A stretch of DNA of 64,000 nucleotides from Larkinella sp. C7 (GTDB taxonomy: Bacteria > Bacteroidota > Bacteroidia > Cytophagales > Spirosomataceae). Shown piece by piece: positions 25,798 through 35,489 of this stretch. A model generated the notes under the pieces. The model made no database searches. It was not told the DNA's origin and saw only the letters and a program-made list of their open reading frames with translations. The stretch lies in contig NZ_VBSL01000001.1 of assembly GCF_006149005.1 (NCBI RefSeq), positions 310,001 through 374,000 on the forward strand. Reading direction: 5' to 3'. Each line of letters begins with the position of its first letter. Positions within the stretch are counted from its first letter, which is position 1. Position numbers and translations under genes: made by a program.

Positions 25798-25849
25798 AAA
25801 AAAAATCTGACGGACTGGAACCGGGTCGATTCCGGTTCCAGTCCGTCAG
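25798..25849 (-). terminator. Intrinsic terminator of clpX
   Basis: An 18-bp perfect stem (25807-25824 with 25832-25849) has a 7-nt loop. On the reverse strand it is followed by eight T residues (25805-25798). It starts 2 bp after the clpX stop codon. Confidence 0.92.
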
Positions 25850-25850
25850 G

Positions 25851-27086
25851 CTAGGCGGCTGACCGCAGAACGTGCAGCGACGACTTCCCGAATTTTTCCC
25901 GGGCGTAATCGACTGTGATGGTCAATTCCTTCACTTCCTTCGTGGAGGGCAGTTCGTACATGGCATCCGTAATGATCGACTCGCAAATGGAGCGTAATCC
26001 CCTGGCTCCCAGGTTATACACCATCGCCTGATCGACTACGTAATCGAGGGCCAGATCGTCCCAGTACAATTGAATATCTTCCATCTGGAACAGCTTGGCA
26101 TACTGCTTGGTGATGGCGTTTTTAGGTTCCGTCAGAATCCGGCGCAAAGCCTCAGAACTGAGGGGTTCGAGGTAGGTCAGGACGGGCAAGCGCCCAATTA
26201 ATTCCGGAATCAGACCGAACGATTTCAGATCCTGCGCCGATACGTGCCGCATCAAATGCGCGCGCTCCAGCGATTCGTTCAACCGGCGGCCACCCGAAAA
26301 ACCGATGGGCCGGGCATTAACGCGCTTGCCGATGTGCCGGTCGATGCCGTCAAAGGCTCCTCCGCAGATGAACAGGATGTTTTCCGTGTTGAGCGCAATC
26401 ATGCGCTGGTCGGGGTGTTTGCGCCCGCCCTGGGGTGGCACATTGACGATGGACCCTTCCAGCAGCTTCAACATTGCCTGTTGTACGCCTTCTCCGCTCA
26501 CGTCACGGGTGATGGACGGATTGTCCGATTTCCGGGCAATTTTGTCGATCTCGTCGATGTAAACGATGCCCCGCTCGGCGTTCTCGACGTTGTAGTCGGC
26601 GGCTTGCAACAAACGGGTCAGAATGGTTTCCACATCCTCGCCCACATACCCGGCCTCGGTAATGACCGTGGCGTCGGCAATGCAGAAAGGCACCTGCAAA
26701 ATCTTCGCGATGGTCCGCGCCAGATAGGTTTTGCCGGTTCCCGTATCCCCGACCATCACAATATTCGATTTCTCAATCTGAATTTCGTCATCCGTTGGCG
26801 GCTGCATCAACCGTTTGTAGTGGTTGTAAACGGCAACGGTCATCACTTTTTTGGCCTCGTCCTGCCCGATGATGTATTGGTCCAGGTAACTTTTCATCTC
26901 CATCGGTTTGACGAGATTGAAGTTGGGGCGGTCTTCCGGATTCGACCGTTTGGGTTTGGTTTCTTCCAGCACCACCTGATGGCCCTGCTCGATGCAGAAA
27001 TTACAAATATGGGCATCGATGCCCGACAGCAGGAGGGACACCTCGTTTTTCCGTCGTCCGCAGAACGAACAGCTCACTTGTGGCAT
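25851..27086 (-). CDS. clpX: ATP-dependent Clp protease ATP-binding subunit ClpX
   Basis: A 411-residue AAA+ unfoldase that feeds tagged proteins to ClpP. The N-terminal zinc-binding domain has four Cys (6, 9, 28, 31). Walker A is [13 protein letters not shown] and Walker B is [10 protein letters not shown]. The sensor and pore region includes [13 protein letters not shown] and the GYVGED loop, and the C-terminal AAA lid ends with [17 protein letters not shown]. Length and layout are standard. It is downstream of a haem-binding protein gene rather than directly after clpP. A reverse-strand TATATTTG near 27205-27212 may be its -7 element. Confidence 0.96.
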   Translation of the reverse strand: MPQVSCSFCGRRKNEVSLLLSGIDAHICNFCIEQGHQVVLEETKPKRSNPEDRPNFNLVKPMEMKSYLDQYIIGQDEAKKVMTVAVYNHYKRLMQPPTDDEIQIEKSNIVMVGDTGTGKTYLARTIAKILQVPFCIADATVITEAGYVGEDVETILTRLLQAADYNVENAERGIVYIDEIDKIARKSDNPSITRDVSGEGVQQAMLKLLEGSIVNVPPQGGRKHPDQRMIALNTENILFICGGAFDGIDRHIGKRVNARPIGFSGGRRLNESLERAHLMRHVSAQDLKSFGLIPELIGRLPVLTYLEPLSSEALRRILTEPKNAITKQYAKLFQMEDIQLYWDDLALDYVVDQAMVYNLGARGLRSICESIITDAMYELPSTKEVKELTITVDYAREKFGKSSLHVLRSAA

Positions 27087-27326
27087 AAAAATTTTTCTAA
27101 ACGATTTAGATCGCGTTTTCGCTTAACGTTGGGTATCAGTCGCCGGGTTCCGGCTCAACTGATAAAAAAGCAGAACCCACTGGGGGAACCGGGTCGTGCC
27201 AAAACAAATATACTAGAAAATTCGGTTGGGTAATTGATGAGGGTGCATTCAGAAAACGATACGAGCTTGGAAAGCAAACCGAACCCGGTTTTGCGCCCCA
27301 ATCCAGCCGCTTTTTGTGGAGACTTT

Positions 27327-27791
27327 TTATTTTTCGGGAATGACCCCCAGCCGCGCCCGCTCCGTTTTGACCCATTCGACAATCAGTTGCTGCTGGGCCT
27401 CGCTCAATTTGGCATCCTGATGAATCAGCGTATAGGCTGGCAAAGGCATGTGCCCTTCCTCCACTTCTTCCGCCATTTCCTCCAGCTTGTGATCCATGCG
27501 CTTTTTGTCGTACTGGGCAAAATTGGAGAAATTGAGTTCGCTTTTGCCCTCTTCGACGTGATTGGCCAGCCACAGGCTCACCGGACTGACGCTGGCATAC
27601 CAGGGGTAAGTCGTATGGTTGGAGTGACAATCATAGCACGCCCGTTTCAGGGTGGTCATCACCGCATCCGGTACCGTTACAAAATGCGTGACGTCCTGGG
27701 GCGTATCTGCGGGTCCTTCATTTTTTTCGGGCCGAATGAATTGAATACCAACGAATAACACGATAATTCCGATCAGGATATTCTTTTTCAT
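27327..27791 (-). CDS. Haem-binding domain protein (CxxCH)
   Basis: A 154-residue protein with an N-terminal hydrophobic signal anchor (about 4-20). The haem attachment motif CYDCH (Cys52, Cys55, His56) sits in CYDCHSNHTTYPWYA, which is the signature of the small haem-binding domain (pfam14376 type) common in Bacteroidota. Later residues SLWLANHVEEGKSELNFSNF and MPLPAYTLIHQDAKL complete that domain. It would be a periplasmic or membrane-attached c-type haem protein. It is placed between clpP and clpX on the same strand, separated from clpP by a terminator. The position is probably accidental to the Clp system. Confidence 0.83.
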   Translation of the reverse strand: MKKNILIGIIVLFVGIQFIRPEKNEGPADTPQDVTHFVTVPDAVMTTLKRACYDCHSNHTTYPWYASVSPVSLWLANHVEEGKSELNFSNFAQYDKKRMDHKLEEMAEEVEEGHMPLPAYTLIHQDAKLSEAQQQLIVEWVKTERARLGVIPEK

Positions 27792-27835
27792 AGCCGTAGT
27801 TTAGAGGAAGACGCTAAAATAGTGACTTTCCCGGT

Positions 27836-27871
27836 AAAAAAAACGGAAACCGTCGCAGACAGTTTCCGTTT
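27836..27871 (-). terminator. Intrinsic terminator of clpP
   Basis: AAACGGAAAC (27841-27850) pairs perfectly with GTTTCCGTTT (27862-27871). On the reverse strand the stem runs into eight T residues (27843-27836). It follows the clpP stop at 27895 by 24 bp. Confidence 0.85.
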
Positions 27872-27894
27872 TGGGTATCCGATTCTTCCGGATC

Positions 27895-28569
27895 TTATTT
27901 TTCCCGACGCAATACCTCATCGATCAGGCCGTATTCCTTGGCTTCTTCAGCCCGGAACCACTTGTCGCGGTCGGAATCTTTTTCGATTTGCTCCTTCGTT
28001 TTTCCGGAATGATCCGCGATGATTTCATACAGTTCATCCCGCAATTTTACGATTTCACGGGCGGTGATTTCGATGTCGACCGACTGGCCCTGGGCTCCCC
28101 CCGACGGCTGGTGAATCATCACCCGGGCGTGGGGCAGTGCCGAGCGTTTGCCGGCAGCTCCTCCACAAAGCAATACCGCACCCATCGATGCGGCCAGGCT
28201 CGTACAAACCGTGGCGACGTCGGGCCGGACATACTGCATGGTGTCATAAATTCCCAAACCGGCATACACCGAGCCACCGGGGCTGTTGATGTACATCAGG
28301 ATATCCTTTTTCGGGTCGGCAGATTCCAGGAAAAGCAACTGTGCGACAATGATGTTGGCGATGTTATCATCAACGCCCATCCCCATGAAGATGATCCGAT
28401 CGGCCATCAGCCGGGAGAAAACGTCGACTTCACGGAAGTTCATCGGACGTTCTTCAATCACGGAGCGGGTCATATTTTCAACGGTATGGTTCACGTAGCC
28501 ATCCACCGTCAACCCGTTCAGACCCATGTGGTGAACGGCAAATTTGCGGAATTCATTTCCTTGATTCAT
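27895..28569 (-). CDS. clpP: ATP-dependent Clp protease proteolytic subunit
   Basis: A 224-residue serine peptidase that forms the barrel chamber of ClpXP. The catalytic Ser129 is in [14 protein letters not shown] and His153 in [12 protein letters not shown]. The catalytic Asp is near residue 200, in [20 protein letters not shown]. Other family blocks, [20 protein letters not shown] and [15 protein letters not shown], are intact. It is transcribed alone, with a -7 element upstream and a terminator downstream, although clpX and tig are near on the same strand. Confidence 0.95.
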   Translation of the reverse strand: MNQGNEFRKFAVHHMGLNGLTVDGYVNHTVENMTRSVIEERPMNFREVDVFSRLMADRIIFMGMGVDDNIANIIVAQLLFLESADPKKDILMYINSPGGSVYAGLGIYDTMQYVRPDVATVCTSLAASMGAVLLCGGAAGKRSALPHARVMIHQPSGGAQGQSVDIEITAREIVKLRDELYEIIADHSGKTKEQIEKDSDRDKWFRAEEAKEYGLIDEVLRREK

Positions 28570-28603
28570 ACTGATTATTCTTCTGTTTAGCGCAACGAAA
28601 ATA

Positions 28604-28611
28604 CAAACTTA
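28604..28611 (-). promoter_or_regulatory. Bacteroidota -7 element for clpP
   Basis: The reverse strand reads TAAGTTTG (TAnnTTTG), 34 nt upstream of the clpP start. No -33 TTG was identified. Confidence 0.35.
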
Positions 28612-28797
28612 ACGCACTCTCTGGTATCCGGTTGTCAGCCTTCGTTTTTTTTTCCGGAACAAAGGCAGGTTGATGACTGAAAACCGGTTTTGAAACCAAC
28701 TTCCCCTTTGTCCGTGTTACGATACAAAAATGGGCAATCAAACCCGGTTTTGATAGTCGGTTTGACTTATTATATTATCAGAATTTCTTGAGACGTC

Positions 28798-29196
28798 ATG
28801 ACGATAAGTTCCCAAATCCGTTTACTGCGCCAACAGAAGGGGTATTCGCAGGAAAATATGGCCGATATGCTGGGACTCTCCACCACCGCTTACGGAGATA
28901 TTGAGCGGGGCAAAACGGACGTAACCATCTCGCGCTTGCAGCAAATTGCGACCGCACTCGGCACCACGGCGGCCCAGTTGCTGTCGGGAGAAATCCCCCC
29001 GCATCAGGAATTGTATCCGGCGGAAGTGGTTCACCAGGTCGAAACATTGAAATCCGCGCAGGAGCGAAAAGACCTGGAAATCGAAAAGCTCCGGATGGAA
29101 GTGGCCTACTGGAAACGGAAAGCCGAAGACATGGCCCTCGTCGAAGTCGTCCGCCATCTCGTTCCACCGACCGACCGAAACCGAATCGGGTTTTAA
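28798..29196 (+). CDS. XRE family HTH regulator with C-terminal coiled coil
   Basis: A 132-residue DNA-binding protein. The N-terminal Cro/CI-type helix-turn-helix (about 5-62) reads IRLLRQQKGYSQENMADMLG and then AYGDIERGKTDVTISRLQQI. The C-terminal third (about 78-115), with EVVHQVETLKSAQERKDLEI, has heptad-like spacing and probably dimerises by coiled coil. It sits on the forward strand between clpP and tig, which both run in reverse. It may act on a neighbour or on distant genes; nothing here shows a target. A shared hairpin terminator ends it. Confidence 0.85.
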   Translation: MTISSQIRLLRQQKGYSQENMADMLGLSTTAYGDIERGKTDVTISRLQQIATALGTTAAQLLSGEIPPHQELYPAEVVHQVETLKSAQERKDLEIEKLRMEVAYWKRKAEDMALVEVVRHLVPPTDRNRIGF

Positions 29197-29266
29197 TCCC
29201 CACCCTGTTAGCGCCGGGCCGAGTTTCGGCCGAAGACCCTGACAGCGGTGGGCATTAAAACCCGAT
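29185..29266. terminator. Long hairpin shared by the HTH gene and tig ends
   Basis: ATCGGGTTTTAAT (29185-29197) pairs perfectly with ATTAAAACCCGAT (29254-29266). Inside, CCCACC..CTGT pairs with ACAG..GGTGGG, so the stem is longer. The first arm includes the stop codon of the HTH gene. It lies between convergent ends and looks bidirectional. Confidence 0.8.
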
Positions 29267-29294
29267 CTCTACCAAATCGATTACCGCAACCGGT

Positions 29295-30653
29295 TTATAC
29301 CGGTTGGCGGGTGCTCACCAATTCCTTAAACTCATCCACGGAAACCGTTCTTGGCTCCAGCGTCAACTTGCTTTTGATCAGCTCGATCACTTTATCGTCG
29401 GAAAGGCGGTTGTACATTTTCATGTAATTTTCGCCTTTTTCATCCATCAAATACTGCTGGGCAATCTTGTCGATGCTCTGGTTCATCGACTCATCGTCGC
29501 CGTAGAAGCCGAACTGTTCGCGCACCATGCCCCGCGTCACGTTCAGCACATCTTCGTACGTCACGTTGATCTCGTTCTGGCTGGCAATTTTGTTTTTGAT
29601 CAGTTGCAGTTTCACCGAACGGGCGAAGGCATCGTATTGCTCTTCCACTTCGGCTTCCGTCACACTGCCTTCGTTGGTGGTCAGCAACCACTGCTTCAGG
29701 AAATCATTCGGCAGTTCAATGGTAATATTATCGAGCAAAGCCTGTTCAATATCAAGCCGTTCCAGTGTCGCCGACTCACGTCCGTAGTTGCCTTTGATCA
29801 CCTCCAGCACTTTTTCACGAAACTGCTCTTCCGTTTCAACCGCATCTTTCCCCAACACTTTATCGAAAAACTCCTGGCCGATTTCCGCCGGTTCGCTGCG
29901 GGTAATGTCATCGACGGTAAAGGTAAATTCACCTTCCAGATTGGCGGCTTCCTCCCCTTTCAGGCCGGTAGCCAGCCCGCGGGATTTTTCGTCAACAAAT
30001 GTTTTCTGAATATCGAAGGTGACGGTATCGCCTTTTTTCAGACCCACAAATTTCGGCAGTTCTTCGGCCGCGATTTGCTTGGTTGGGAAAGCGGTTTTGG
30101 TGGCAAACGGTTCGCCGTCTTCTTTCGCCTGTTGCTTCAGTTCGCCGTAAATCATGTCGCCTTCGGCTGATTCTTCGACGTGCCCCTGACCGCTAAACCG
30201 GGTTTTCAGTTCTTCGATGGTTGAATTCAACTCGGTTTCACCCGCTTGAATTTCGTACGATGGTACCGGTGGCAAAGCGTCGAAATCGACTTCAAAATCC
30301 GAAGCCAGGCCCAGGTTATAATTGAATTCAAACTCATTCTGGCTATCCCAGTCGATGGCGTCGGCCTGCTCACGGTCGGGCAGCGGGTCGCCAACCACCT
30401 GCAATTTATGGTCGCGGATGTAGTTGCTGACCGTGTTTTTCAACAACTCGTTGATTTCTTCCACCAGCACACTTTTGCCGTACATTTTCTGAATCAACGA
30501 GGTAGGCACTTTGCCCGGACGAAACCCTTTGATGCTGGCCCGACGTCCGTAGTCTTTCAATTTCTTATCTACTTCCGGCTGATAGTCGCTTTTCGATAGC
30601 TTGATTTTCAGCGAAGCGTTGGTTTCCGTTGATTTTTCTAATGCAATTTCCAC
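29295..30653 (-). CDS. tig: Trigger factor
   Basis: A 452-residue ribosome-associated chaperone for nascent chains. The N-terminal ribosome-binding tail carries IKGFRPGKVPTSLIQKMYGK, the family signature with GFRxGKxP. The central peptidyl-prolyl isomerase domain is replaced or degenerate, as often in this phylum, with GLKKGDTVTFDIQKTFVDEK as the nearest match. The C-terminal helical arms follow, with QALLDNITIELPNDFLKQWL and RDVxxxxxxMVREQF-like helices. It stands before the reversed HTH gene and clpP-clpX, a common proteostasis neighbourhood. Confidence 0.9.
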   Translation of the reverse strand: MEIALEKSTETNASLKIKLSKSDYQPEVDKKLKDYGRRASIKGFRPGKVPTSLIQKMYGKSVLVEEINELLKNTVSNYIRDHKLQVVGDPLPDREQADAIDWDSQNEFEFNYNLGLASDFEVDFDALPPVPSYEIQAGETELNSTIEELKTRFSGQGHVEESAEGDMIYGELKQQAKEDGEPFATKTAFPTKQIAAEELPKFVGLKKGDTVTFDIQKTFVDEKSRGLATGLKGEEAANLEGEFTFTVDDITRSEPAEIGQEFFDKVLGKDAVETEEQFREKVLEVIKGNYGRESATLERLDIEQALLDNITIELPNDFLKQWLLTTNEGSVTEAEVEEQYDAFARSVKLQLIKNKIASQNEINVTYEDVLNVTRGMVREQFGFYGDDESMNQSIDKIAQQYLMDEKGENYMKMYNRLSDDKVIELIKSKLTLEPRTVSVDEFKELVSTRQPV

Positions 30654-30662
30654 AGAAAAATA

Positions 30663-30760
30663 TTGAGTGATTGAGTGAATGAAAGAATGAGTGAATTAAC
30701 AAACGCGGATATAGAGATAAAAATCTATTCGCTCATTCGCTAATTCACTCATTCACAATT
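30663..30760. repeat. Multi-register inverted repeat of gaatgagtgaat words
   Basis: GAATGAGTGAATTA (30685-30698) pairs perfectly with TAATTCACTCATTC (30741-30754). Neighbouring degenerate copies (GAGTGAATGAA, ATTCGCTCATTC) give further possible stems. It follows tRNA-Leu on the reverse strand and precedes tig, so it could terminate the tRNA transcript. The words resemble those at 8773-8833 but are not copies of them. Confidence 0.75.
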
Positions 30761-30768
30761 AAAACTTG

Positions 30769-30850
30769 TACGGGCGGAGGGACTCGAACCCCCATGCCTT
30801 GCGGCACCAGATCCTAAGTCTGGCACGTCTACCAATTTCGCCACGCCCGC
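30769..30850 (-). tRNA. tRNA-Leu (anticodon UAG)
   Basis: On the reverse strand the acceptor stem GCGGGCG pairs with CGCCCGT (first pair G-U). The anticodon loop is CTTAGGA between CCAGA and TCTGG, giving anticodon TAG for CUN codons. A long variable arm (TGCCGCAAGGCA) and the T-loop GTTCGAGTC confirm a class II tRNA-Leu. The discriminator is A and no CCA is encoded. It is 82 nt long. Confidence 0.93.
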
Positions 30851-31109
30851 GAATATCTAGTTGGGGCTTTTAGTCGTTAGGGTAGTGAAGCGTTCTGTAT
30901 TCGCGCCCAAAGCCCATCCTGTTCTAACTCCCAAACTAATTTTGGCCTGCAAAAGTACAAATGATTTCTGTATTGAGCAACCACTTCCTGAACGAGGATT
31001 ATTTTTTCTAACTATTCCTTTGATTTGCTGAGTCAGTTTTCTAATATTAATGTATATCCTGTAGCCGAAAGTGATGCAGCGTATAACCCAAGAAGAAGGA
31101 CGCACCCCT

Positions 31110-33356
31110 ATGGACATAACCGCTGAACCGGTCATCGATCTTGACCAGGAACGGAAAGAAATTTTGAAATGCTACCGCCGGTTACTGCGGGAAGCGAAAC
31201 CGATGTTGAAGGATAATGACGCCAAATTGATCAAAAAGGCGTTCAATACGTCCCTGGAAGCCCATCAGAGCATGCGCCGACGGTCGGGCGAACCCTATAT
31301 CTATCACCCGCTCGCCGTTGCCCAGATTGCCGTTGAAGAAATCGGATTGGGGACCACCTCCATCGTTGCCGCCCTGCTGCACGACGTCGTGGAGGATACC
31401 GACATGACGATTGCCGACATCGACCGGCTCTTCGGTCCGAAGGTTGCCAGGATCATCGACGGCCTGACCAAGATTTCGGGAAAATTTGAATACGGCACCT
31501 CGCAACAGGCCGAGAACTTCCGCAAAATGCTGCTGACGTTGTCGGACGACGTGCGGGTGATCCTGATCAAACTGGCCGACCGGTTGCACAACATGCGGAC
31601 GCTCGACTCAATGCCCCGCGACAAACAGCTCAAAATTGCTTCCGAAACGATTTACATCTACGCCCCGCTGGCCCACCGGCTGGGGTTGAACGCGATCAAG
31701 TCGGAACTCGAAGACCTGTACTTAAAATACGCCGAACCGGAAGCCTATAAGGACATTGCCCGGAAACTGCGGGAAACCAAAACCGCCCGGGATCGCTTCA
31801 TCGCCCGCTTTATTGAGCCGATTGAAGAAGATTTGAAAGAAATGGGCTACGATTTTGTGGTGAAAGGCCGCCCCAAGTCCATTTATTCCATCTACAACAA
31901 GCTCAGCAAACAGAAAAAACCGTTCGAGGAAATCTTCGATCTGTTTGCCATCCGGATCATTCTGAACGTACCGCCCGAAAGCGAAAAAGCCGGTTGCTGG
32001 CAGGCCTACTCCGTCGTAACGGATCATTACAAACCCAACCCCGACCGGTTGAAAGACTGGATCAGCACCCCCCGCGCCAACGGCTACGAGTCGTTGCACA
32101 CCACGGTGATGAGCAAAGCCGGGCAGTGGGTCGAAGTACAGATCCGGACGGCCCGCATGAACGAAATCGCCGAAAAAGGGTATGCCGCTCACTGGAAATA
32201 CAAAGGCAACGAAACCCAGACCGGGCGTGGCATCGAAACCTGGATCAGTCAGGTGCGCGAAATGCTCGAATCGGCCAGTAACGAAAAAACCGGGGCCATC
32301 GAGTTTCTGGATGATTTCCGAAGTAACCTGTACAGCGAGGAAGTTTTCGTCTTTACGCCCAAAGGCGACTTAAAGGTGTTGCAACGGGGCGCCACGGCCC
32401 TGGATTTTGCCTTCGACATTCACACCCAGATTGGGGCGCGGTGTATGGCGGCCAAGGTCAACACGACGCTGGTGCCGCTCAGCCATGTGCTCAACAATGG
32501 CGATCAGGTCGAGATCATTACCTCCAACAAGCAAAAACCGAACGAGGACTGGCTGCGGTTTGTGGTAACGTCGAAAGCCAAAACCAAGATCAAAGACCTC
32601 ATCAAGGAGGAGAACAAACAGCACATTACAGACGGGCGCGAAGCCGTGGCCCGAAAATTGAAAACGCTTCGTCTGGAAATGACGAACGAGGTTCTCAATC
32701 AGCTTCGGGCGTATTTCGGTTCCAAAACATCCAATGATTTCTTCTACCGCGTTGGCAAGGGGCACATTGATGTTCAGGAGCTGAAGCGGTTCAAGTCGGA
32801 CAAGGAATCCAAGGAAAACCGCCAGAACAAACTCAATACTGACACGCTTCAGGACGGAAAACAGTTTGAAAAAGAACTGAAGAAACTCCACGGCGAGCGG
32901 GCCGACGCCGACATGCTGCTGATCGGCGAAGACATGGACCGGATCGATTACACGCTGGCAAAGTGCTGCAATCCGATCTCGGGTGACGACGTTTTCGGGT
33001 TTGTGACGGTCAACGAAGGCATTAAAATCCACCGAACCACCTGCCCGAATGCCGTTGAACTGATGTCGAACCACGGCAACCGGATTATCAAAGCCAAGTG
33101 GACGTCGCAGCGCGACCTGGCTTTTCTGGCCGGTTTGCGGATTACGGGCACCGACCGCGTGGGTCTGGTGAACGACGTGACCAAAATCATCAGTAACGAA
33201 CTGCACATCAACATCCGGTCGATCACGATTGACTCGAAAGACGGAATTTTTGAAGGCACCCTGAAGTTATACGTTCACAACACCCGTCACCTCGAAGAGT
33301 TGATGAAAAAACTCGAAAAAGTCGATGGAGTCGTGAAAGTAGCCCGGTTTGATTAA
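31110..33356 (+). CDS. spoT: Bifunctional (p)ppGpp synthetase/hydrolase
   Basis: A RelA/SpoT homologue of 748 residues that makes and breaks the alarmone (p)ppGpp. The N-terminal HD hydrolase has the intact ALLHDVVEDTD motif, so hydrolysis should work. The synthetase follows, with RPKSIYSIYNKLSKQ and SPRANGYESLHTT-like blocks. A TGS domain (EVFVFTPKGDLKVLQRGATA), a Cys-rich zinc-finger-like block (KCCNPISGDDVFGFVT) and a C-terminal ACT domain (TDRVGLVNDVTKIISNELHI) complete it. The start is the ATG at 31110 (MDITAEP), because homologues begin there; the frame opens earlier, at GTG 31071. The gene is alone, facing away from tRNA-Leu. Confidence 0.94.
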   Translation: MDITAEPVIDLDQERKEILKCYRRLLREAKPMLKDNDAKLIKKAFNTSLEAHQSMRRRSGEPYIYHPLAVAQIAVEEIGLGTTSIVAALLHDVVEDTDMTIADIDRLFGPKVARIIDGLTKISGKFEYGTSQQAENFRKMLLTLSDDVRVILIKLADRLHNMRTLDSMPRDKQLKIASETIYIYAPLAHRLGLNAIKSELEDLYLKYAEPEAYKDIARKLRETKTARDRFIARFIEPIEEDLKEMGYDFVVKGRPKSIYSIYNKLSKQKKPFEEIFDLFAIRIILNVPPESEKAGCWQAYSVVTDHYKPNPDRLKDWISTPRANGYESLHTTVMSKAGQWVEVQIRTARMNEIAEKGYAAHWKYKGNETQTGRGIETWISQVREMLESASNEKTGAIEFLDDFRSNLYSEEVFVFTPKGDLKVLQRGATALDFAFDIHTQIGARCMAAKVNTTLVPLSHVLNNGDQVEIITSNKQKPNEDWLRFVVTSKAKTKIKDLIKEENKQHITDGREAVARKLKTLRLEMTNEVLNQLRAYFGSKTSNDFFYRVGKGHIDVQELKRFKSDKESKENRQNKLNTDTLQDGKQFEKELKKLHGERADADMLLIGEDMDRIDYTLAKCCNPISGDDVFGFVTVNEGIKIHRTTCPNAVELMSNHGNRIIKAKWTSQRDLAFLAGLRITGTDRVGLVNDVTKIISNELHINIRSITIDSKDGIFEGTLKLYVHNTRHLEELMKKLEKVDGVVKVARFD

Positions 33357-33486
33357 TTTTGTACTGCATTAGCGAGTTCTGGGATTTTGGAGTGGATGGA
33401 TATGGGTGCAAAAAGTCTCGTATATACTTTACTACCAGCTTCTTAAGCTCAACACGCCGAACTCCGGAATCCATAAATGTGAAGTT

Positions 33487-34005
33487 ATGCCCATAGCGAA
33501 ACAAGCCAACCTCGATGCCGCAAAGAAAATTTTTACGGCGTATTTAGAAAGCAAAGCCCTGCGGAAGACCCCGGAACGCTTCGCTATTCTGGAAGAGATC
33601 TATAACCGTGAAGATCATTTTGATGTCGATGAACTCTACATCTCGATGAAAAATAAGAAGTATCAGGTCAGTCGGGCGACGGTTTACAACACCCTCGATG
33701 TGTTGGTGGATTGTGATCTGGTAACGAAACACCAGTTCGGAAAAAACCTGGCGCAATACGAGAAGTCGTACGGTTACAAGCAGCACGATCATATTATCTG
33801 CACGGATTGCCACCACGTGATGGAGTTCTGCGATCCACGCGTCCAGAATATTCAGTCACTGGTGGGTGACATGCTGAAATTCAACGTGATGCACCACTCG
33901 CTGATTTTCTACGGTAGCTGCCAGCGCGACCATTGCGAAAACCGGACCAAAAGCGAGGAAGAAAAAGATCTTCAGGAACACGGCGGACAACCGCTGGTGT
34001 CATAG
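33487..34005 (+). CDS. fur: Fur family transcriptional regulator
   Basis: A 172-residue metal-dependent repressor. The N-terminal winged helix includes [20 protein letters not shown] and [18 protein letters not shown], the recognition helix. The dimerisation domain has the zinc- and iron-ligand block [19 protein letters not shown] and a C-terminal [11 protein letters not shown] with a second Cys pair. The start at 33487 (MPIAKQ) is preferred; the frame is open for 27 more codons. It lies 93 bp upstream of purA, an order common in Bacteroidota. Zur or PerR specificity cannot be excluded by eye, but the HHVMEFCD block is Fur-like. Confidence 0.88.
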   Translation: MPIAKQANLDAAKKIFTAYLESKALRKTPERFAILEEIYNREDHFDVDELYISMKNKKYQVSRATVYNTLDVLVDCDLVTKHQFGKNLAQYEKSYGYKQHDHIICTDCHHVMEFCDPRVQNIQSLVGDMLKFNVMHHSLIFYGSCQRDHCENRTKSEEEKDLQEHGGQPLVS

Positions 34006-34098
34006 GAATTACTAATTATGGGGCAATAGCACCCAAACACTTCGTTTCAACGACTAAAACCTAACTCGATGAACGCAGTCATTTTTTAAATTTTTATT

Positions 34099-35382
34099 AT
34101 GGTAGATGTATTACTCGGCCTGCAATGGGGCGACGAAGGTAAGGGGAAAATTGTGGATGTACTGGCCCCGCAGTACGAAGTGGTGGCCCGGTTTCAGGGT
34201 GGACCGAATGCCGGTCATACGCTGGAATTCGACGGCTATAAGCATGTCCTGCACCAGATTCCGTCGGGAATTTTCCGGACGGACATCAAAAATATCATCG
34301 GAAACGGCGTTGTTCTCGACCCGATCGTGTTCCGGAAAGAGATCGACGGTTTAGCCAAATACAAGCTCGATCTGACGCGTAACCTCTTTATTTCCAAAAA
34401 AGCATCGATTATTCTGCCGACCCACCGGCTGCTGGATGCGGCTTATGAACTGTCCAAAGGCGAATCGAAAATCGGTTCGACCCTGCGCGGAATCGGCCCA
34501 ACGTACCAGGACAAAGTAGCCCGTCAGGGTCTGCGCGTTGGCGATGTGCTTTCCCCGAACTTCCGTGCTAAATACACCAAACTGGTTGACCTCCACAAGA
34601 TCACGCTGGACCACCACCAGTTTGATTACCAGTCGGTTCTGCCACAGGCCGAAGCGGAATTCTTCGAAGCGGTGGAATTCATGAAACAGTTTCAACTGGT
34701 TGAAAGTGAATACGAAGTCAACCGGTCCTTAAGTGCGGGTCAGAAAGTGCTGGCGGAAGGTGCGCAGGGATCACTGCTCGACATTGATTTTGGCTCCTAT
34801 CCTTTCGTCACCAGTTCGAACACGATGTCGGCGGGTGCCTGCACCGGCCTGGGCATTGCGCCCCGGCAAATTGGGGAGGTGTTCGGTATTTTCAAAGCCT
34901 ACTGCACGCGCGTTGGCAGCGGACCCTTCCCCACCGAACTGTCGGACGAAACCGGCGAACGGATGCGGGCGGAAGGCCGGGAATTCGGCGCAACGACGGG
35001 TCGCCCCCGCCGGTGTGGCTGGCTCGACCTGCCCGCCCTGAAATACGCCATCATGATCAACGGCGTGACGCAACTGATTATGATGAAAGTCGATGTCCTG
35101 AACATTTTCGACACTATCAACATCTGTACGCACTACCAGTTGCCGGACGGCACAATTACGGAACAATTGCCTTATGACCTGTGTGATACGGCTGTCGTCC
35201 CGGTTTATAAGGAATTCAAAGGCTGGAAAACCGATCTGGCTAACTTTCATATCTACGAAGAAGTGCCGACCGAACTGGCTGCTTACATCGACTTTTTAGA
35301 AGCCGAACTGGGCCTGCCGATCAGCTTTATCTCGACCGGCCCGGATCGGGGCGCGATCATTCACCGCGAAGCCGTCGTATAA
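34099..35382 (+). CDS. purA: Adenylosuccinate synthetase
   Basis: A 427-residue enzyme that joins IMP and aspartate with GTP, the first step from IMP to AMP. The N-terminal GLQWGDEGKGKIVDVLA is the phosphate-binding loop, and the substrate block FQGGPNAGHTLEFDG follows. The central ASIILPTHRLLDAAYE and the Arg-rich TGRPRRCGWLDLPALKYA are typical. The C terminus GLPISFISTGPDRGAIIHR matches the family end. Length is standard. An intrinsic terminator follows, so the Fur-PurA unit ends here. Confidence 0.96.
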   Translation: MVDVLLGLQWGDEGKGKIVDVLAPQYEVVARFQGGPNAGHTLEFDGYKHVLHQIPSGIFRTDIKNIIGNGVVLDPIVFRKEIDGLAKYKLDLTRNLFISKKASIILPTHRLLDAAYELSKGESKIGSTLRGIGPTYQDKVARQGLRVGDVLSPNFRAKYTKLVDLHKITLDHHQFDYQSVLPQAEAEFFEAVEFMKQFQLVESEYEVNRSLSAGQKVLAEGAQGSLLDIDFGSYPFVTSSNTMSAGACTGLGIAPRQIGEVFGIFKAYCTRVGSGPFPTELSDETGERMRAEGREFGATTGRPRRCGWLDLPALKYAIMINGVTQLIMMKVDVLNIFDTINICTHYQLPDGTITEQLPYDLCDTAVVPVYKEFKGWKTDLANFHIYEEVPTELAAYIDFLEAELGLPISFISTGPDRGAIIHREAVV

Positions 35383-35408
35383 CACCCGGTTTATACTACT
35401 GATTTGAG

Positions 35409-35447
35409 AGACCTGCAAGGACGAAAGCGCCCTGTAGGTCTTTTTTT
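35409..35447 (+). terminator. Intrinsic terminator of purA
   Basis: AGACCTGCAAGG (35409-35420) pairs with CCCTGTAGGTCT (35430-35441) at 10 of 12 positions, and seven T residues follow (35441-35447). The sequence TACTTTTG directly after (35450-35457) could be the -7 element of the next gene. Confidence 0.85.
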
Positions 35448-35489
35448 ATTACTTTTGAGCCATTCAACCCAATCCTTTTACTTGCTTTC

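Noticed and set aside
28798-29196. Prophage or mobile element around the HTH gene
   Set aside because: No integrase, structural gene or attachment repeat is nearby. The flanking clp and tig genes are core.
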